Notes: a model not told the origin generated them from the letters alone. Positions 25,331 through 34,937 are shown, counted from the first letter of the stretch. The stretch: 64,000 nucleotides of DNA from Nocardiopsis quinghaiensis (GCF_008638365.1 NZ_VWVU01000024.1:44012-108011); one strand, 5' to 3'. Program-made: numbers and translations.

Positions 25331-26568
25331 GTGAGAGTACGACGTGTGTGATCGCCGGCGGCGGCCCCGCCGGAATGGTGCTGGGCCTGCTGCTGGCCCG
25401 CGCCGGCGTCGGGGTCACCGTGCTGGAGAAGCACGCCGACTTCCTGCGGGACTTCCGCGGGGACACCGTGCACCCCTCCACCCTGGAGCTGCTGGAGGAG
25501 CTGGGCCTGTACGAGCGGTTCGCCGAGCTGCCCCAGAGCAGGCTGGAGGAGGCCGCCTTCCCCGTCGGCGCCGACCGCACCGTGACCATCGCCGACTTCC
25601 GGCGGCTGCGGCGCTCCCTCTCCCATCCCCACATCGCGATGGTCCCGCAGTGGGACTTCCTGAACCTCATCGCCGAGGCCGGTCACGAGGAGCCGGCCTT
25701 CACCCTGCGGATGAGCACCGAGGTGACCGGGCTCGTCCGCGAGTCCGGCCGGGTGGCGGGGGTGCGCTACCGGGGTCCGGAGGGCGAGGGGGAGGTCCGC
25801 GCCGACCTGACCGTGGCCTGTGACGGCCGGGGGTCACTCGCCCGCCGCGAGATGAACCTGGTGCCCCGTGAGTTCCCCGTGGGGATCGACGCGTGGTGGT
25901 TCCGGCTGCCCCGCGAGCCGCAGGACCGCACGGCACTGACCCCGCGTGCGGGCCTGGGCCGGTTCGCCCTGGTGATTCCGCGCGAGGACTACCTGCAGCT
26001 CGCCTACATCGGGCGCAAGGGCATCGACGCCGAACTGCGCGCACGCGGGATCGAGGCCTTCCGCCGGGACATCGCCGAACTCATGCCGGAGCTGGCCGAC
26101 CGGGTCGGGTCCCTGGCGTCCATGGACGAGGTCAAGCACCTGGACGTGCGCCTCAACCGGCTGCGCCGCTGGCACGCGGAGGGCCTGCTGTACATCGGCG
26201 ACGCGGCCCACGCGATGTCCCCCGTCGGCGGTGTGGGCATCAACCTCGCCGTACAGGACGCCGTCGCCTCCGCGACGCTGCTGGCCCGACCGCTGCGCGA
26301 GCGTTCGCTCACCTCCCGCCACCTGGCCGCGGTCCGCAGGAGGCGGATCCTGCCGACCGCCGCCGTCCAGGCGCTGCAGCGCCTCATGCACCGCGGGCTG
26401 GCCGATCCGATGGTCAGGGGGGAGCGGCTGGGCCCGCCCAAGCCCGTGCTGGCGGCCCTGGAGCTCGCGCCCTGGCTGTCGTTCGTGCCCGCCTACCTCA
26501 TCGGGAAGGGGATCCGGCCCGAGCACGCGCCGGGCTTCGCCCGCCGCCCCCGAAGGGCCGCCCGGTAG
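25327..26568 (+). CDS. FAD-dependent aromatic monooxygenase (group A)
   Basis: A 413-residue flavoprotein of the p-hydroxybenzoate-hydroxylase fold, using NAD(P)H and O2. The Rossmann motif is CVIAGGGPAGMVLGLLLARAGV, the middle VACDGRGSLAR holds the DG motif, and LLYIGDAAHAMSPVGGVGINLAVQDAV is the second FAD motif (GD). The C-terminal 40 residues include a hydrophobic stretch (APWLSFVPAYLIGKG). The substrate is unknown; the coupled TetR gene suggests an inducible catabolic or detoxifying role. It runs convergent to the hydroquinone reductase gene. Confidence 0.85.
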   Translation: MSESTTCVIAGGGPAGMVLGLLLARAGVGVTVLEKHADFLRDFRGDTVHPSTLELLEELGLYERFAELPQSRLEEAAFPVGADRTVTIADFRRLRRSLSHPHIAMVPQWDFLNLIAEAGHEEPAFTLRMSTEVTGLVRESGRVAGVRYRGPEGEGEVRADLTVACDGRGSLARREMNLVPREFPVGIDAWWFRLPREPQDRTALTPRAGLGRFALVIPREDYLQLAYIGRKGIDAELRARGIEAFRRDIAELMPELADRVGSLASMDEVKHLDVRLNRLRRWHAEGLLYIGDAAHAMSPVGGVGINLAVQDAVASATLLARPLRERSLTSRHLAAVRRRRILPTAAVQALQRLMHRGLADPMVRGERLGPPKPVLAALELAPWLSFVPAYLIGKGIRPEHAPGFARRPRRAAR

Positions 26569-26650
26569 GGACGGCCATCCCCCTCCCCGGGGTCCCGTGC
26601 GGTGGCGGCGCGGATCCCCGGGCGGGCACGCCCGTGCTCTGCGGGGCGGG

Positions 26651-27670
26651 TCAGGCCAGGTCGGGGACGCGTTCACCGGCCGGGACCGGGCCCGGGGCGG
26701 CACCCGCGCCGAAGGGGCCGCCGCCCATCTCCTCACGGTGGTGGGCGGTGAGCCAGCGGCGCGGGTCGGGACCGGCGGCGATGATCCGCGTCGGGTTGAT
26801 CGCCGTGTGGACCCAGTAGTAGTGCGTGCGGACGTGGTCCAGGTTCGTGGTGTCGCCGAACCCGGGCGTCTGGAACAGGTCGCGGGCGTAGGCCCACAGC
26901 GCCGGGTACTCGCTCAGCTTGCGGATGTTGCACTTGAAGTGGCCGTGGTAGGCGGCGTCGAAGCGCACCAGGGTCGGGAAGAGCCCGATGTCGGCCACGG
27001 TGACGGAGTCACCGACCAGGTAACGCCGGGTGGACAGGCGCTCCTCCAGCGCGTCGAGCCTGGCGAACACGTCGGTGACCGCGGCGTCGTAGTGCTCCTG
27101 GTCCGGGGCGAACCCGGCCCGGTAGACGCCGTTGTTGAGGTCGGTGTAGACCTCCCCGGACACGGCGTCGATCTCCCCGCGCAGCGCCTCCGGGTAGAGG
27201 TCCGGGGCGTCCTCCCTGACCAGGGCGCCCCACTCGGTGGCCATGTCCTTGACCAGTTGGTCGAAGTCGTTGGAGACCAGGTGTCCGTCGTCCACGTCGA
27301 CGAGGCCGGGAACGCTGACCCCGCCGGTGTAGTGGGGATCGCGCGCCAGGTAGGCCTCGCGCAGGGCGTGGATGCCCAGGACGGGGTCCTTGCCGCCGGG
27401 GCTCCCGGTCTCCTCGGTGAAGACCCAGTGCGGGTCGCCCTCGATGACCTCCTGGCGGGGGTCGGTGACGGCCAGGGAGATGACCCGCTCCAGGCCCATG
27501 AGCCTGCGCGTGATGACGACCCGGTGCGCCCAGGGGCAGGCGCGGCTGATCACCAGGCGGTAGCGGCCCGGCTCGGCGGGGCGACCGAAGCGGCCGTCCG
27601 CGGTGACCCGGTCTGTGAAGGCCGCCGGTGCCCGCTTGATCTCCTCGGTGGGGATCTCGTTCGCCCTCAT
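26651..27670 (-). CDS. Glutathionyl-hydroquinone reductase-like enzyme (Xi-class GST fold)
   Basis: A 339-residue protein of the YqjG/PcpF type, which reduces S-thiol adducts of hydroquinones. The catalytic Cys is in SRACPWAHRVVITRRL, the thioredoxin half continues with VSVPGLVDVDDGHLVSNDF, and the helical half contains LVGDSVTVADIGLFPTLVRFD and YPALWAYARDLFQTPGFGDT, all conserved in the family. Actinomycetes generally use mycothiol rather than glutathione, so the thiol partner is probably mycothiol. The ATG at 27670 is preceded by GGAGCAGGG. It lies 170 bases downstream of pobA on the same strand and fits with quinone-producing aromatic metabolism. Confidence 0.85.
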   Translation of the reverse strand: MRANEIPTEEIKRAPAAFTDRVTADGRFGRPAEPGRYRLVISRACPWAHRVVITRRLMGLERVISLAVTDPRQEVIEGDPHWVFTEETGSPGGKDPVLGIHALREAYLARDPHYTGGVSVPGLVDVDDGHLVSNDFDQLVKDMATEWGALVREDAPDLYPEALRGEIDAVSGEVYTDLNNGVYRAGFAPDQEHYDAAVTDVFARLDALEERLSTRRYLVGDSVTVADIGLFPTLVRFDAAYHGHFKCNIRKLSEYPALWAYARDLFQTPGFGDTTNLDHVRTHYYWVHTAINPTRIIAAGPDPRRWLTAHHREEMGGGPFGAGAAPGPVPAGERVPDLA

Positions 27671-27780
27671 CCCTGCTCCCTTCGAGCTCGGGTGAATCTC
27701 TGTCGCGGCTGCACATGCTATCCGCGCGACGGCCGCGCGCGGGGCCCGACGGACCGCGGCGCCGGAAACAGCGCGACGCG

Positions 27781-27833
27781 CACGGGGCACCGCCGGGGAC
27801 CGCGCGGCGCTCACGGGACACCGCCGGGGACCG
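27781..27833. repeat. Direct repeat of 22 bases, period 31
   Basis: The segment at 27781-27802 recurs at 27812-27833 with one mismatch (CACGGGGCACC versus CACGGGACACC, both followed by GCCGGGGACCG). It lies between pobA and the hydroquinone reductase gene and has no obvious function. Confidence 0.6.
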
Positions 27834-27840
27834 GGTCGGC

Positions 27841-29019
27841 TCAACCGAAGCTGATGGGCAGTCCGGCGTAGTTGTGGGCGAACTCGGTGGCGGCGGCCTC
27901 GGAGTCGATGACGCGCTGGAGCTGGGAGAGCTGCAGGCGGGCGTCGAAGTCGTCCCCGTGGCGGTGGAGCGTGGTCGTCATCCACCAGGAGAAGTGGGTG
28001 CACCGCCAGACCCGGCGCAGGGCGGTGTCGGAGTAGGCGTCGGCGAGGTCCTCCCGGCCGTCGCGCAGCCAGGCGGTGAGGGCCTCGGCGAGCAGGGTGA
28101 CGTCGGCGATCGCCAGGTTGAGGCCCTTGGCCCCGGTGGGCGGGACGATGTGCGCGGCGTCCCCGGCCAGGAAGAGGCGGCCGTGGCGCATGGGTGTGGT
28201 GACGAAGCTGCGCATCGGGAGCACGCTCTTCTCGGTGATGGTGCCGGTGCGCAGCTCCCAGTCCTCCATGCCCGCGCCCAGACGGGTGGTCAGCGCCTCC
28301 CAGATCCGGTCGTCGCTCCACTCGCCGATGTCCTCGTCGGGCCGGACCTGGAGGTAGAGGCGGCTGACGGTGGCCGAGCGCATGCTGTGCATGGCGAACC
28401 CGTCGGGGTGCCAGGCGTAGACCAGCTCGTCGGTGGAGGGGGCGACGGCGGCGAGCACACCCAGCCAGGCGAACGGGTAGGTGCGCTCCCACACCCGCTG
28501 CCGTGCCGCGGGAACGGCCCGGCGGCTGGGGCCGTGGAAGCCGTCGCAGCCCACGACCGCGTCGGCGTCCACCCGCTGGTGCCGCCCGTCGGCGTCGGTG
28601 AAGGTGACGTGGGGACGGTCGGTGTCGACGCCGTGCGGCGTGACGTCGGAGGCCAGGTAGAACACGGGGCGGCCGGCCTTCTCACGGGCGTCCATGAGGT
28701 CCTTGGTCAGCTCGGTCTGCCCGTAGATCCACACCGACCTGCCGACCAGTTCGGTGAAGTCGATGTGGTGGCGCTCGCCCGGCCACTGCAGGTACACGCC
28801 GCGGTGCTCGTCGGCCTCGGTGGCGAGCCGCCGCCCCACACCCGCCCGGGTGAGGACTTCCACGCTCCCGGACTCCAGCACTCCGGCCCGGACCCGTGAG
28901 CGGACGTGGTCGGCGGTCTGGCGCTCGATGAGGACCGAGTCGATCCCCTGGAGTCCGAGCAGGTGGGACAGGAGCAGCCCGGCCGGGCCCGCTCCGATGA
29001 TGGCGACCTGGGTGCGCAC
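27841..29019 (-). CDS. pobA: 4-Hydroxybenzoate 3-monooxygenase
   Basis: A 392-residue flavoprotein that hydroxylates 4-hydroxybenzoate to protocatechuate with NAD(P)H and O2. The length matches the family (about 390-395). The FAD motif is VAIIGAGPAGLLLSHLLGLQG, followed by IERQTADHVRSRVRAGVLESG, which is very characteristic of PobA. VVGCDGFHGPSR is the DG motif and RLFLAGDAAHIVPPTGAKGLNLAIAD the second FAD motif. The substrate-site tyrosine region YAWHPDGFAMHSMR is present. The GTG at 29019 follows GGAGGAG. An IclR gene lies 305 bases upstream on the same strand, the usual arrangement for a PobR-like activator. No protocatechuate ring-cleavage genes are in the window. Confidence 0.9.
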   Translation of the reverse strand: MRTQVAIIGAGPAGLLLSHLLGLQGIDSVLIERQTADHVRSRVRAGVLESGSVEVLTRAGVGRRLATEADEHRGVYLQWPGERHHIDFTELVGRSVWIYGQTELTKDLMDAREKAGRPVFYLASDVTPHGVDTDRPHVTFTDADGRHQRVDADAVVGCDGFHGPSRRAVPAARQRVWERTYPFAWLGVLAAVAPSTDELVYAWHPDGFAMHSMRSATVSRLYLQVRPDEDIGEWSDDRIWEALTTRLGAGMEDWELRTGTITEKSVLPMRSFVTTPMRHGRLFLAGDAAHIVPPTGAKGLNLAIADVTLLAEALTAWLRDGREDLADAYSDTALRRVWRCTHFSWWMTTTLHRHGDDFDARLQLSQLQRVIDSEAAATEFAHNYAGLPISFG

Positions 29020-29243
29020 GGTCGTTTCTCCTCCTGGTGCTTCGGCGCACGCGCACGGGAGGGAAGCCCCGAACGCGCGGCGTGTCGTCGTGGCGGCGGG
29101 CGGCGCTGAGGGCCTCGGTCCGACCGCCCCCGCGAGCGCGGTCGGCGGCGCCCCCGCGGTCCGGGCGGGTGCGGTGTCGGCCGCCGCCCCTGGGAACCCG
29201 GGTGTGTCGACGATGCACCACGTGTGACCGGCTCCACCAGAAG

Positions 29244-29264
29244 CTTCTCACTGTTTGAGAGAAG
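29244..29264. promoter_or_regulatory. Inverted repeat CTTCTC-N9-GAGAAG upstream of pobA
   Basis: CTTCTC at 29244-29249 and GAGAAG at 29259-29264 face each other in the 305-base gap (29020-29324) between the IclR gene and pobA, in the most A/T-rich part of it. This is a candidate binding site for the IclR protein. The rest of the gap shows no gene. Confidence 0.4.
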
Positions 29265-29324
29265 GACTCTGCTCCCGGGCCGGAGGGAGCGGGGTGTGTA
29301 TCCGCCGGACACGCCCCGGCGCCC

Positions 29325-30086
29325 TCAGGCGCCCATGGCACGGGAGGCGGAGCGCGCGGCGGTGCGTACCGCCGGGACCGCGAGGACGGCGCGCTCGTCG
29401 TTGGGCACGACCACCGACAGCGCGGCGGCCACCGCTCCGGTGGAGTCGCGTACGGGGGCGGCGATACCGGCCGTCTCCTCGTCGATGAACCCCCGGGACA
29501 GCACGTAGCCGGACCTGCGGATCTCGGCCAGCAGGGAGCGCAGGCGCCGGGCGTCGGCGACCGTGTTCGCGGTGTAGGCGTGGAAGGGCCCCGCCAGGAT
29601 CCGCTCCTGGAGCGGCGCGGGGGCGTGGGCGAGCAGGACCAGGCCCGAGGAGGAGGCGTACAGCGGCAGCCGTCCGGCGATCCGGGTGACGTTGACGACC
29701 GCGCCCGGGGCGGAGAGGCGCTCGACGAACAGGACCTCCTCGTCCTGGAGGACGCCGATCTGGGTGTGCTGGCCCACCACCGCGTGCAGGTCCTCCATGA
29801 ACGGTCCGACCGTCTCGCGCAGGCCCAGGGCGGGCGAGGAGCGCACGGCCACCTCCCACATGCGCACGCCCACGCGGACGTGGCGGTCGGGACCGCGCTC
29901 CAGCCACCCGTGCCGCACCAGTTCCTCCACGAGGCGGGAGGCGGTGGCCACGTGCAGGCCGGCGCGCCGCGCTATCTGGGAGACCCGCAGTGTCGGGTGC
30001 TCGGAGTCGAAGGCCTCCAGGACGCGCACCACCCGGGACAGCACGGACTCCCCATTCGCTGCTTTGACCACGGCAGCAGTGTCCAC
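29325..30086 (-). CDS. IclR-family transcriptional regulator, probably of pobA
   Basis: A 253-residue regulator. The winged helix-turn-helix is VLRVSQIARRAGLHVATASRLVEELVRHGWL-like (seen as LRVSQIARRAGLHVATAS); the effector domain contains LPLYASSSGLVLLAHAP, VLSRGFIDEETAGIAAPVRD and ALSVVVPNDER, all typical of IclR. Related proteins activate pob and pca genes in response to aromatic acids, and this gene stands directly upstream of pobA. The start is uncertain: GTG at 30086 gives the full N-terminus but no ribosome site is visible; GTG at 30071 is an alternative. Confidence 0.85.
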   Translation of the reverse strand: MDTAAVVKAANGESVLSRVVRVLEAFDSEHPTLRVSQIARRAGLHVATASRLVEELVRHGWLERGPDRHVRVGVRMWEVAVRSSPALGLRETVGPFMEDLHAVVGQHTQIGVLQDEEVLFVERLSAPGAVVNVTRIAGRLPLYASSSGLVLLAHAPAPLQERILAGPFHAYTANTVADARRLRSLLAEIRRSGYVLSRGFIDEETAGIAAPVRDSTGAVAAALSVVVPNDERAVLAVPAVRTAARSASRAMGA

Positions 30087-30144
30087 CCCGGGCCTCGGCG
30101 GAGTCCACCCGGGCCGGGCCACCGCGTCGGTCCGGTACGGCCCG

Positions 30145-31560
30145 CTACAAAAGGCCCAGGACCGGGCCCGCCGCGACGCCCAGCCCCAGGGAGGCGGCCG
30201 CGGCGGTGACGGCCACGCCCGTGCTCCACCGGCCCGGGGACTCCGGCCGGCCGCCCTCCTCCGACGGCTCCCCGGAGGCGCGGAAGAGGGGCAGGATCCA
30301 GCGCAGGTAGTAGAAGAGGCTGGCGACGGTGTTGACGGCGGCCAGCACCATGAGCCAGCCCAGGCCCGCCTCCAGCGCCGCGGTGAAGAGGGCGAGCTTG
30401 CCGACGAACACCGCCGTGGGCGGGGTGCCCACGAGGCCGAGCAGGCACACGACCAGGCTCAGCGCGAGCCAGGGATGGTCGCGGAAGAGGCCCGCGTGGT
30501 CCCGCAGTGTCCGGGTCCGCAGGGCGCACACGACCGCGAACGCCCCGAGGTTGGCCGCCGTGTAGGCGCACAGGTAGAACAGCAGCCCCGGCTGGACCGG
30601 TTCCGCCCGGCCCTCCACCGCGGCCGCGGCCATCAGCAGGTAGCCGACCTGGCTGATGGTGGAGTAGCCCAGCAGGCGCCGCGCGTCCGTCTGGAGGAAG
30701 GCGCCCAGGTTGCCCAGGGTCATCGACGCCGCGGCCAGGAGCGCGGCCAGCGGCGCCCAGTCCAGCGCGGCCCCGGCCAGCACCTGGTCGCCCAACCGGT
30801 ACAGGGCCACCAGCGCGCCGATCTTGGGCACGGTGGTGACGAAGGCGGCCACGGGTGCCGGGGCGCCCTCGGCGACGTCGGGCACCCAGAAGTGGACGGG
30901 CACTCCCCCGGCCTTGAACAGCAGCCCCGCCAGCACCGCGACGACACCGGCGGCCACGAGGGCGCGCGGCGCTTCGGGCAGAGCGTCCGCCAGACCCGCG
31001 TAGCCGGTGGTGCCGCCCGCCCCGAGCAGCAGGGTGGCCCCTGTCAGCAGCAGGATCCCCGACAGGGCGCCCAGGAGATAGAACTTCAGCGCCGCCTCGG
31101 TCCCCGTGGCGTCCTTGGCGAAGCCGACCAGCGCGTAGAGGGGGATGCTCGCCAGGAGGTAGGCCACGGAGAGCACCAGCAGGTCGTTCGCGCCCGCCAG
31201 CGCCACCGCGCCCAGGGCCGCGAGCAGCAGCAGGACGTGGAACTCCGACTCCCGCGGGTGGGAGGCGAAGGTGTCGGCGGCCAGCAGGACCGTGGCCAGG
31301 ACGCCCACGAGCACCACGACGCGCACCGCGTGCGTGGCGGTGTCCACGGTGTGGCCGCCCGAGTCCGACCCGGTCCCGGTCGCCGCCGCCACGACCGTGG
31401 CGGCCAGCGCGGCCAGCAGCGCCGCGGTCACGCACAGGCGGACGCGCCCCTGCCGGCGCCGGGGCGTCCAGCTCCCGAGCAGGAGCGCGCCCACCGCGGC
31501 GAGCGCCAGGATCAGCTCGGGCAGCAGGGTGAGCGGGTCGACTCCCTCCATGCCGCTCAC
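30145..31560 (-). CDS. nuoN: Complex I-like subunit N (proton-channel subunit)
   Basis: A 471-residue membrane protein with about fourteen hydrophobic helices, homologous to NuoN. The conserved lysine loop is present in GLLFKAGGVPVHFWVPDVAEGAPAPVAAF, and LLGYSTISQVGYLLM is typical. In the helix that normally carries the essential Glu (ELxSxPLY in E. coli), the sequence reads YLLASIPLYALVGF, with no acidic residue at that place by my alignment. The GTG at 31560 overlaps the nuoM stop (GTGA), which agrees with the rest of the operon; ATG at 31551 is the alternative. It is the last gene of the operon. Confidence 0.85.
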   Translation of the reverse strand: MSGMEGVDPLTLLPELILALAAVGALLLGSWTPRRRQGRVRLCVTAALLAALAATVVAAATGTGSDSGGHTVDTATHAVRVVVLVGVLATVLLAADTFASHPRESEFHVLLLLAALGAVALAGANDLLVLSVAYLLASIPLYALVGFAKDATGTEAALKFYLLGALSGILLLTGATLLLGAGGTTGYAGLADALPEAPRALVAAGVVAVLAGLLFKAGGVPVHFWVPDVAEGAPAPVAAFVTTVPKIGALVALYRLGDQVLAGAALDWAPLAALLAAASMTLGNLGAFLQTDARRLLGYSTISQVGYLLMAAAAVEGRAEPVQPGLLFYLCAYTAANLGAFAVVCALRTRTLRDHAGLFRDHPWLALSLVVCLLGLVGTPPTAVFVGKLALFTAALEAGLGWLMVLAAVNTVASLFYYLRWILPLFRASGEPSEEGGRPESPGRWSTGVAVTAAAASLGLGVAAGPVLGLL

Positions 31561-33068
31561 CCGGACACCAGAGCGGCCAGGGCCCGGGCCGCGGGTTCGA
31601 CGCGGTCGAGCAGGAAGCGGGGCAGGAGGCCGATGAGGACGGCCAGGGCCAGGAGCGGCGCGATCGCGGCGGACTCCCGTGCGGACAGGTCGCCGACGCG
31701 GTCCGTGCACGGTCCCGGTCCTCCCAGGAACAGTCGCCGCAGCGCGCGCAGGAACAGGGCCGCGGTGATGAGGATGCCCAGCAGCGCCAGCGCCGTGGCC
31801 ACCGGGACCGGGCCGAGGCTGCCCGCGAAGATCTGGAACTCGGCGATGAACCCCGACAGGCCCGGCAGTCCCAGGGAGCCGAAGAAGGCCACGGCCGCAA
31901 GGGCGGCGAAGCGCGGGGCCCTCGCGGCCAGGCCGCCGTAGGAGCCCATGTCGTAGGTGTCGGCCCGGTCGTGCAGCACACCGGCCAGCAGGAACAGCGC
32001 GCCCGTGAGCAGGCCGTGGCTGACCATCTGCGTGACCCCGCCGGTGATCGCCAGTGACGCCGCGCCGGACTGCGCGCCCGTGGCCAGGCCGGCGGCGCCC
32101 AGCCCCAGGATGATGTAGCCCATGTGGTTGACGGAGGTGTAGGCGACCATGCGCTTGAAGTCGGTCTGGGCGAGCGCGACGAGCGCGCCGTACAGGACCG
32201 AGACCACACCGACGACCACGATGACCATCGCGTGGTCGCTCCAGGCGCCCGGCAGGATCGGCATCGCGATGCGCACGAACCCGTAGGTGCCCATCTTCAG
32301 CAGGACCCCGGCCAGGATCGCCGACCCGGCCGCGGGCGCGTCGGTGTGCGCCGGAGGCAGCCAGGTGTGGAAGGGGACCGTGGGCGTCTTGACGGCCAGC
32401 CCCACGCCGATGGCCAGCAGCACCAGTCCGCCCGCCGGTTCCCGGCCCTCCAGCGGGGTCTGGCCCGCCAGCTCCACCATGTCGAAGGTGCGGGGATCGG
32501 AGGACACGTACAGGCCGATGAAGCCCAGCAGCAGTGCCAGCGACCCGAAGAAGGTGTAGAGGAAGAACTGCAGCGCCGAACGGGCCGGCCTCCCGTGCCC
32601 CCAGCCCGCGATGACGAAGTACATCCCGACGATGGACAGGTCGAAGAAGACGAAGAACAGCAGCAGGTCCAGCGCGCAGAACAGCCCCGTCGAGACCGTC
32701 TGCAGGAACAGGAAGAGGACGGCGTGGGCGCGGGTGCGCACGCGCTGGCGCAGGGAGTGGACCGCGCACGCCAGGAAGAGCACCGCCGTCATGGCCATCA
32801 GCGGCAGGGAGAGCCCGTCGACGCCGACGTGGTAGGAGGCGCCGACGCTGGGGATCCAGAGCACCCGTTCCTCGTAGGCCAGGGGGCCGGTCACCGCTCC
32901 CGGGGAGCCGGAGGCGGACGGGTGGTACGCCCACAGGCCGATGACGAGTGCCAGGTCCAGTGCCGACGCCGCGACCCAGGTCCGAGCCACCGTCCCGTCG
33001 CGCGGACGCGGCAGGACCAGCAGTACCAGGCCCGCGGCCAGGGGCAGGAACACGACGACGGAGAGCAC
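31557..33068 (-). CDS. nuoM: Complex I-like subunit M (proton-channel subunit)
   Basis: A 503-residue antiporter-like membrane subunit. The lysine-bearing segment VKTPTVPFHTWLPPAHTDAPAAGSAIL and VLLKMGTYGFVRI are as in NuoM, and QTDFKRMVAYTSVNHMGYIILG follows. In the helix where NuoM normally has an essential Glu (FFxWE...PMYFLI), this protein has FFDLSIVGMYFVI, thus Asp instead of Glu. The GTG at 33068 lies three bases after the nuoL stop; its end overlaps nuoN. Confidence 0.9.
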   Translation of the reverse strand: MLSVVVFLPLAAGLVLLVLPRPRDGTVARTWVAASALDLALVIGLWAYHPSASGSPGAVTGPLAYEERVLWIPSVGASYHVGVDGLSLPLMAMTAVLFLACAVHSLRQRVRTRAHAVLFLFLQTVSTGLFCALDLLLFFVFFDLSIVGMYFVIAGWGHGRPARSALQFFLYTFFGSLALLLGFIGLYVSSDPRTFDMVELAGQTPLEGREPAGGLVLLAIGVGLAVKTPTVPFHTWLPPAHTDAPAAGSAILAGVLLKMGTYGFVRIAMPILPGAWSDHAMVIVVVGVVSVLYGALVALAQTDFKRMVAYTSVNHMGYIILGLGAAGLATGAQSGAASLAITGGVTQMVSHGLLTGALFLLAGVLHDRADTYDMGSYGGLAARAPRFAALAAVAFFGSLGLPGLSGFIAEFQIFAGSLGPVPVATALALLGILITAALFLRALRRLFLGGPGPCTDRVGDLSARESAAIAPLLALAVLIGLLPRFLLDRVEPAARALAALVSG

Positions 33069-33071
33069 GCC

Positions 33072-34937
33072 TCACCTCATCAGGACGACGACGGCGGCCA
33101 GGACGACGAGTGCGATGACGGCCTGGACGTAGTACTGGTGCAGCAGTCCGGTCTGGGGGCGCAGCGCCCACGCGGCCAGGGTCCGCGCACCGGAGGCGAC
33201 CGCGCGCACCGTTCCGTCGGCCCCCCTCTCGCCCCGGCTCCGGGCCAGGTCAGCGGCGCGTGCCACCCCGCCCGCGCAGGAGCGCACGCCCCGGGCGAGC
33301 ACCCGGTCGTCGAAGGCGGCCAGGGCCTGGGCGAGCGCCGTCACGGGCCTGACGAGCAGGGTGATGGCCGCCGTCTCCAGGCCGAGCCAGCCGCCCAGCC
33401 ACCGTCTGCCGGGCACGGCCTCCGCACGGCCGCGTGCGCACACCCACCAGGTGGCGGTGAGCACCGCGGCGGCCAGCAGGCCGGACACCGCCGTCTCCCA
33501 TGCCGGGGGCGCCGGTTCGCCCACGGCTCCCAGCAGCGCGCGCCACCACCGCGCCGCCGCGGGAAGGACCAGGACGCCGAGCCCCACCGTGGCGGCGGCC
33601 AGCGCGGCCGGCGGCAGTGCCTCGGACGGGGACCACCGGTGGTCGGGGCCGCGCCGGAACGCACCGCCCTCCCCCTCCGGCGCCGGGGACCAGACCGCGG
33701 CCAGGGCCCGAGCGGCGTAGGCCGCGCCCACGGCCGACGCCGCCAGACCCGCCGCGTACGGGGCGGGCCCCAGGCGCAGCGCCGCGGCGAGCACCTCGTC
33801 CTTGGCCGTCCACAGCGGAAGCGGGGGCAGCCCGGCGACCGCCAGGGCGCCGACCGTGAAGGCCGCCCCGGCCAGGGGGCGTCGGCGCGCGGCTCCGCGC
33901 AGACCGCCCAGTTCCCGGGTGCCCCGGGCGGCCAGCCACATCCCGGCGCACAGGAACAGCAGGCTCTTGGCCGCGGCGTGCGCGGTGAACTGCAGCATCC
34001 CCCCGCCCACGCTGCCCGCGCCCGCCGCCATGACGACGAAGCCCAGCTGTGAGCAGGTCGAGGCGGCCAGCAGCTGCTTGAGGTCGGGCTGGTGGAAGGC
34101 CACCGCCCCCAGCAGCAGCGCGGTGACCGCGCCGGCCCAGACCAGGGTCGGACCCGCCCACGCCGTGGCCGCCAGCGCGGGTTCGGTCCGCACCAGCAGG
34201 TAGCCCCCCGCCGCGACCATCGTGGCCGAGTGCAGGAGGGCCGAGACCGGTGTGGGACCGGCCATCGCGTGCGAGAGCCAGAAGCTGAACGGCAGCTGCG
34301 CGGACTTTCCCAGCGCGGCGAGGACCACCCCGGCCACGGCCGCGTCCCGCCAGCCGCCGTCCAGGGCTGCCAGGCCGGAGAGCTGGAGCGCGCCGGCGCC
34401 CCCGGCCAGGGCCGCCCCGGCGGCCAGGTACAGGCCCAGGTCCCCGGTCCGCGTGGTGACGAAGGCCAGCGCCGCCGAGCGGACGCGGGAGGCCTCGCCC
34501 CACCAGTAGCCGATGAGGGCGTAGGAGAGGGCGCCCATGACCTCCCACGCCGCGAGCAGCGTGAACAGGTCGGTGGCGGTCACGGTGGTGAGCATCGCCG
34601 CCGTGAAGAGCAGCATGAGGCCGAAGAAGCGGCCGCGTGCCTGGTCGGTCCCCATCTCGGCCGAGGCGGAGAGGACGACCGCCGTGGCGACGGCGGCCAC
34701 GGTGAGCACCGCGACCGCCGACAGGCCGTCCACGGCCAGGCCCGCGGGGATGCCCGCGAGCATCGGCACGGACATGCCCGGCCGGAACACCGCCGCGGCG
34801 CCGGCCGCGACCAGCGTCAGGCCCGCGGCGGCGACGGCGCAGGGCGCGGCGACCGGATCGGCGCGCCTGCCCGCCACCAGCAGGACCGCGCCCACCGCGG
34901 CGGGCAGGCCCACCAGCGCCCACAGGGAGGCCGTCAC
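33072..34937 (-). CDS. nuoL: Complex I-like subunit L (proton-channel subunit)
   Basis: A 621-residue membrane protein. The channel Glu is kept in LLAAWEVMGALSYALIGYWWGE, and the lysine loop in LGKSAQLPFSFWLSHAMAGPTPVSALLHSATMVAAGGYLL. LKQLLAASTCSQLGFV and HAAAKSLLFLCAG are also typical. The long C-terminal part, ending in a hydrophobic helix (YYVQAVIALVVLAAVVVLM), corresponds to the lateral helix region of NuoL. The GTG at 34937 overlaps the nuoK stop (GTGA). Confidence 0.9.
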   Translation of the reverse strand: MTASLWALVGLPAAVGAVLLVAGRRADPVAAPCAVAAAGLTLVAAGAAAVFRPGMSVPMLAGIPAGLAVDGLSAVAVLTVAAVATAVVLSASAEMGTDQARGRFFGLMLLFTAAMLTTVTATDLFTLLAAWEVMGALSYALIGYWWGEASRVRSAALAFVTTRTGDLGLYLAAGAALAGGAGALQLSGLAALDGGWRDAAVAGVVLAALGKSAQLPFSFWLSHAMAGPTPVSALLHSATMVAAGGYLLVRTEPALAATAWAGPTLVWAGAVTALLLGAVAFHQPDLKQLLAASTCSQLGFVVMAAGAGSVGGGMLQFTAHAAAKSLLFLCAGMWLAARGTRELGGLRGAARRRPLAGAAFTVGALAVAGLPPLPLWTAKDEVLAAALRLGPAPYAAGLAASAVGAAYAARALAAVWSPAPEGEGGAFRRGPDHRWSPSEALPPAALAAATVGLGVLVLPAAARWWRALLGAVGEPAPPAWETAVSGLLAAAVLTATWWVCARGRAEAVPGRRWLGGWLGLETAAITLLVRPVTALAQALAAFDDRVLARGVRSCAGGVARAADLARSRGERGADGTVRAVASGARTLAAWALRPQTGLLHQYYVQAVIALVVLAAVVVLMR

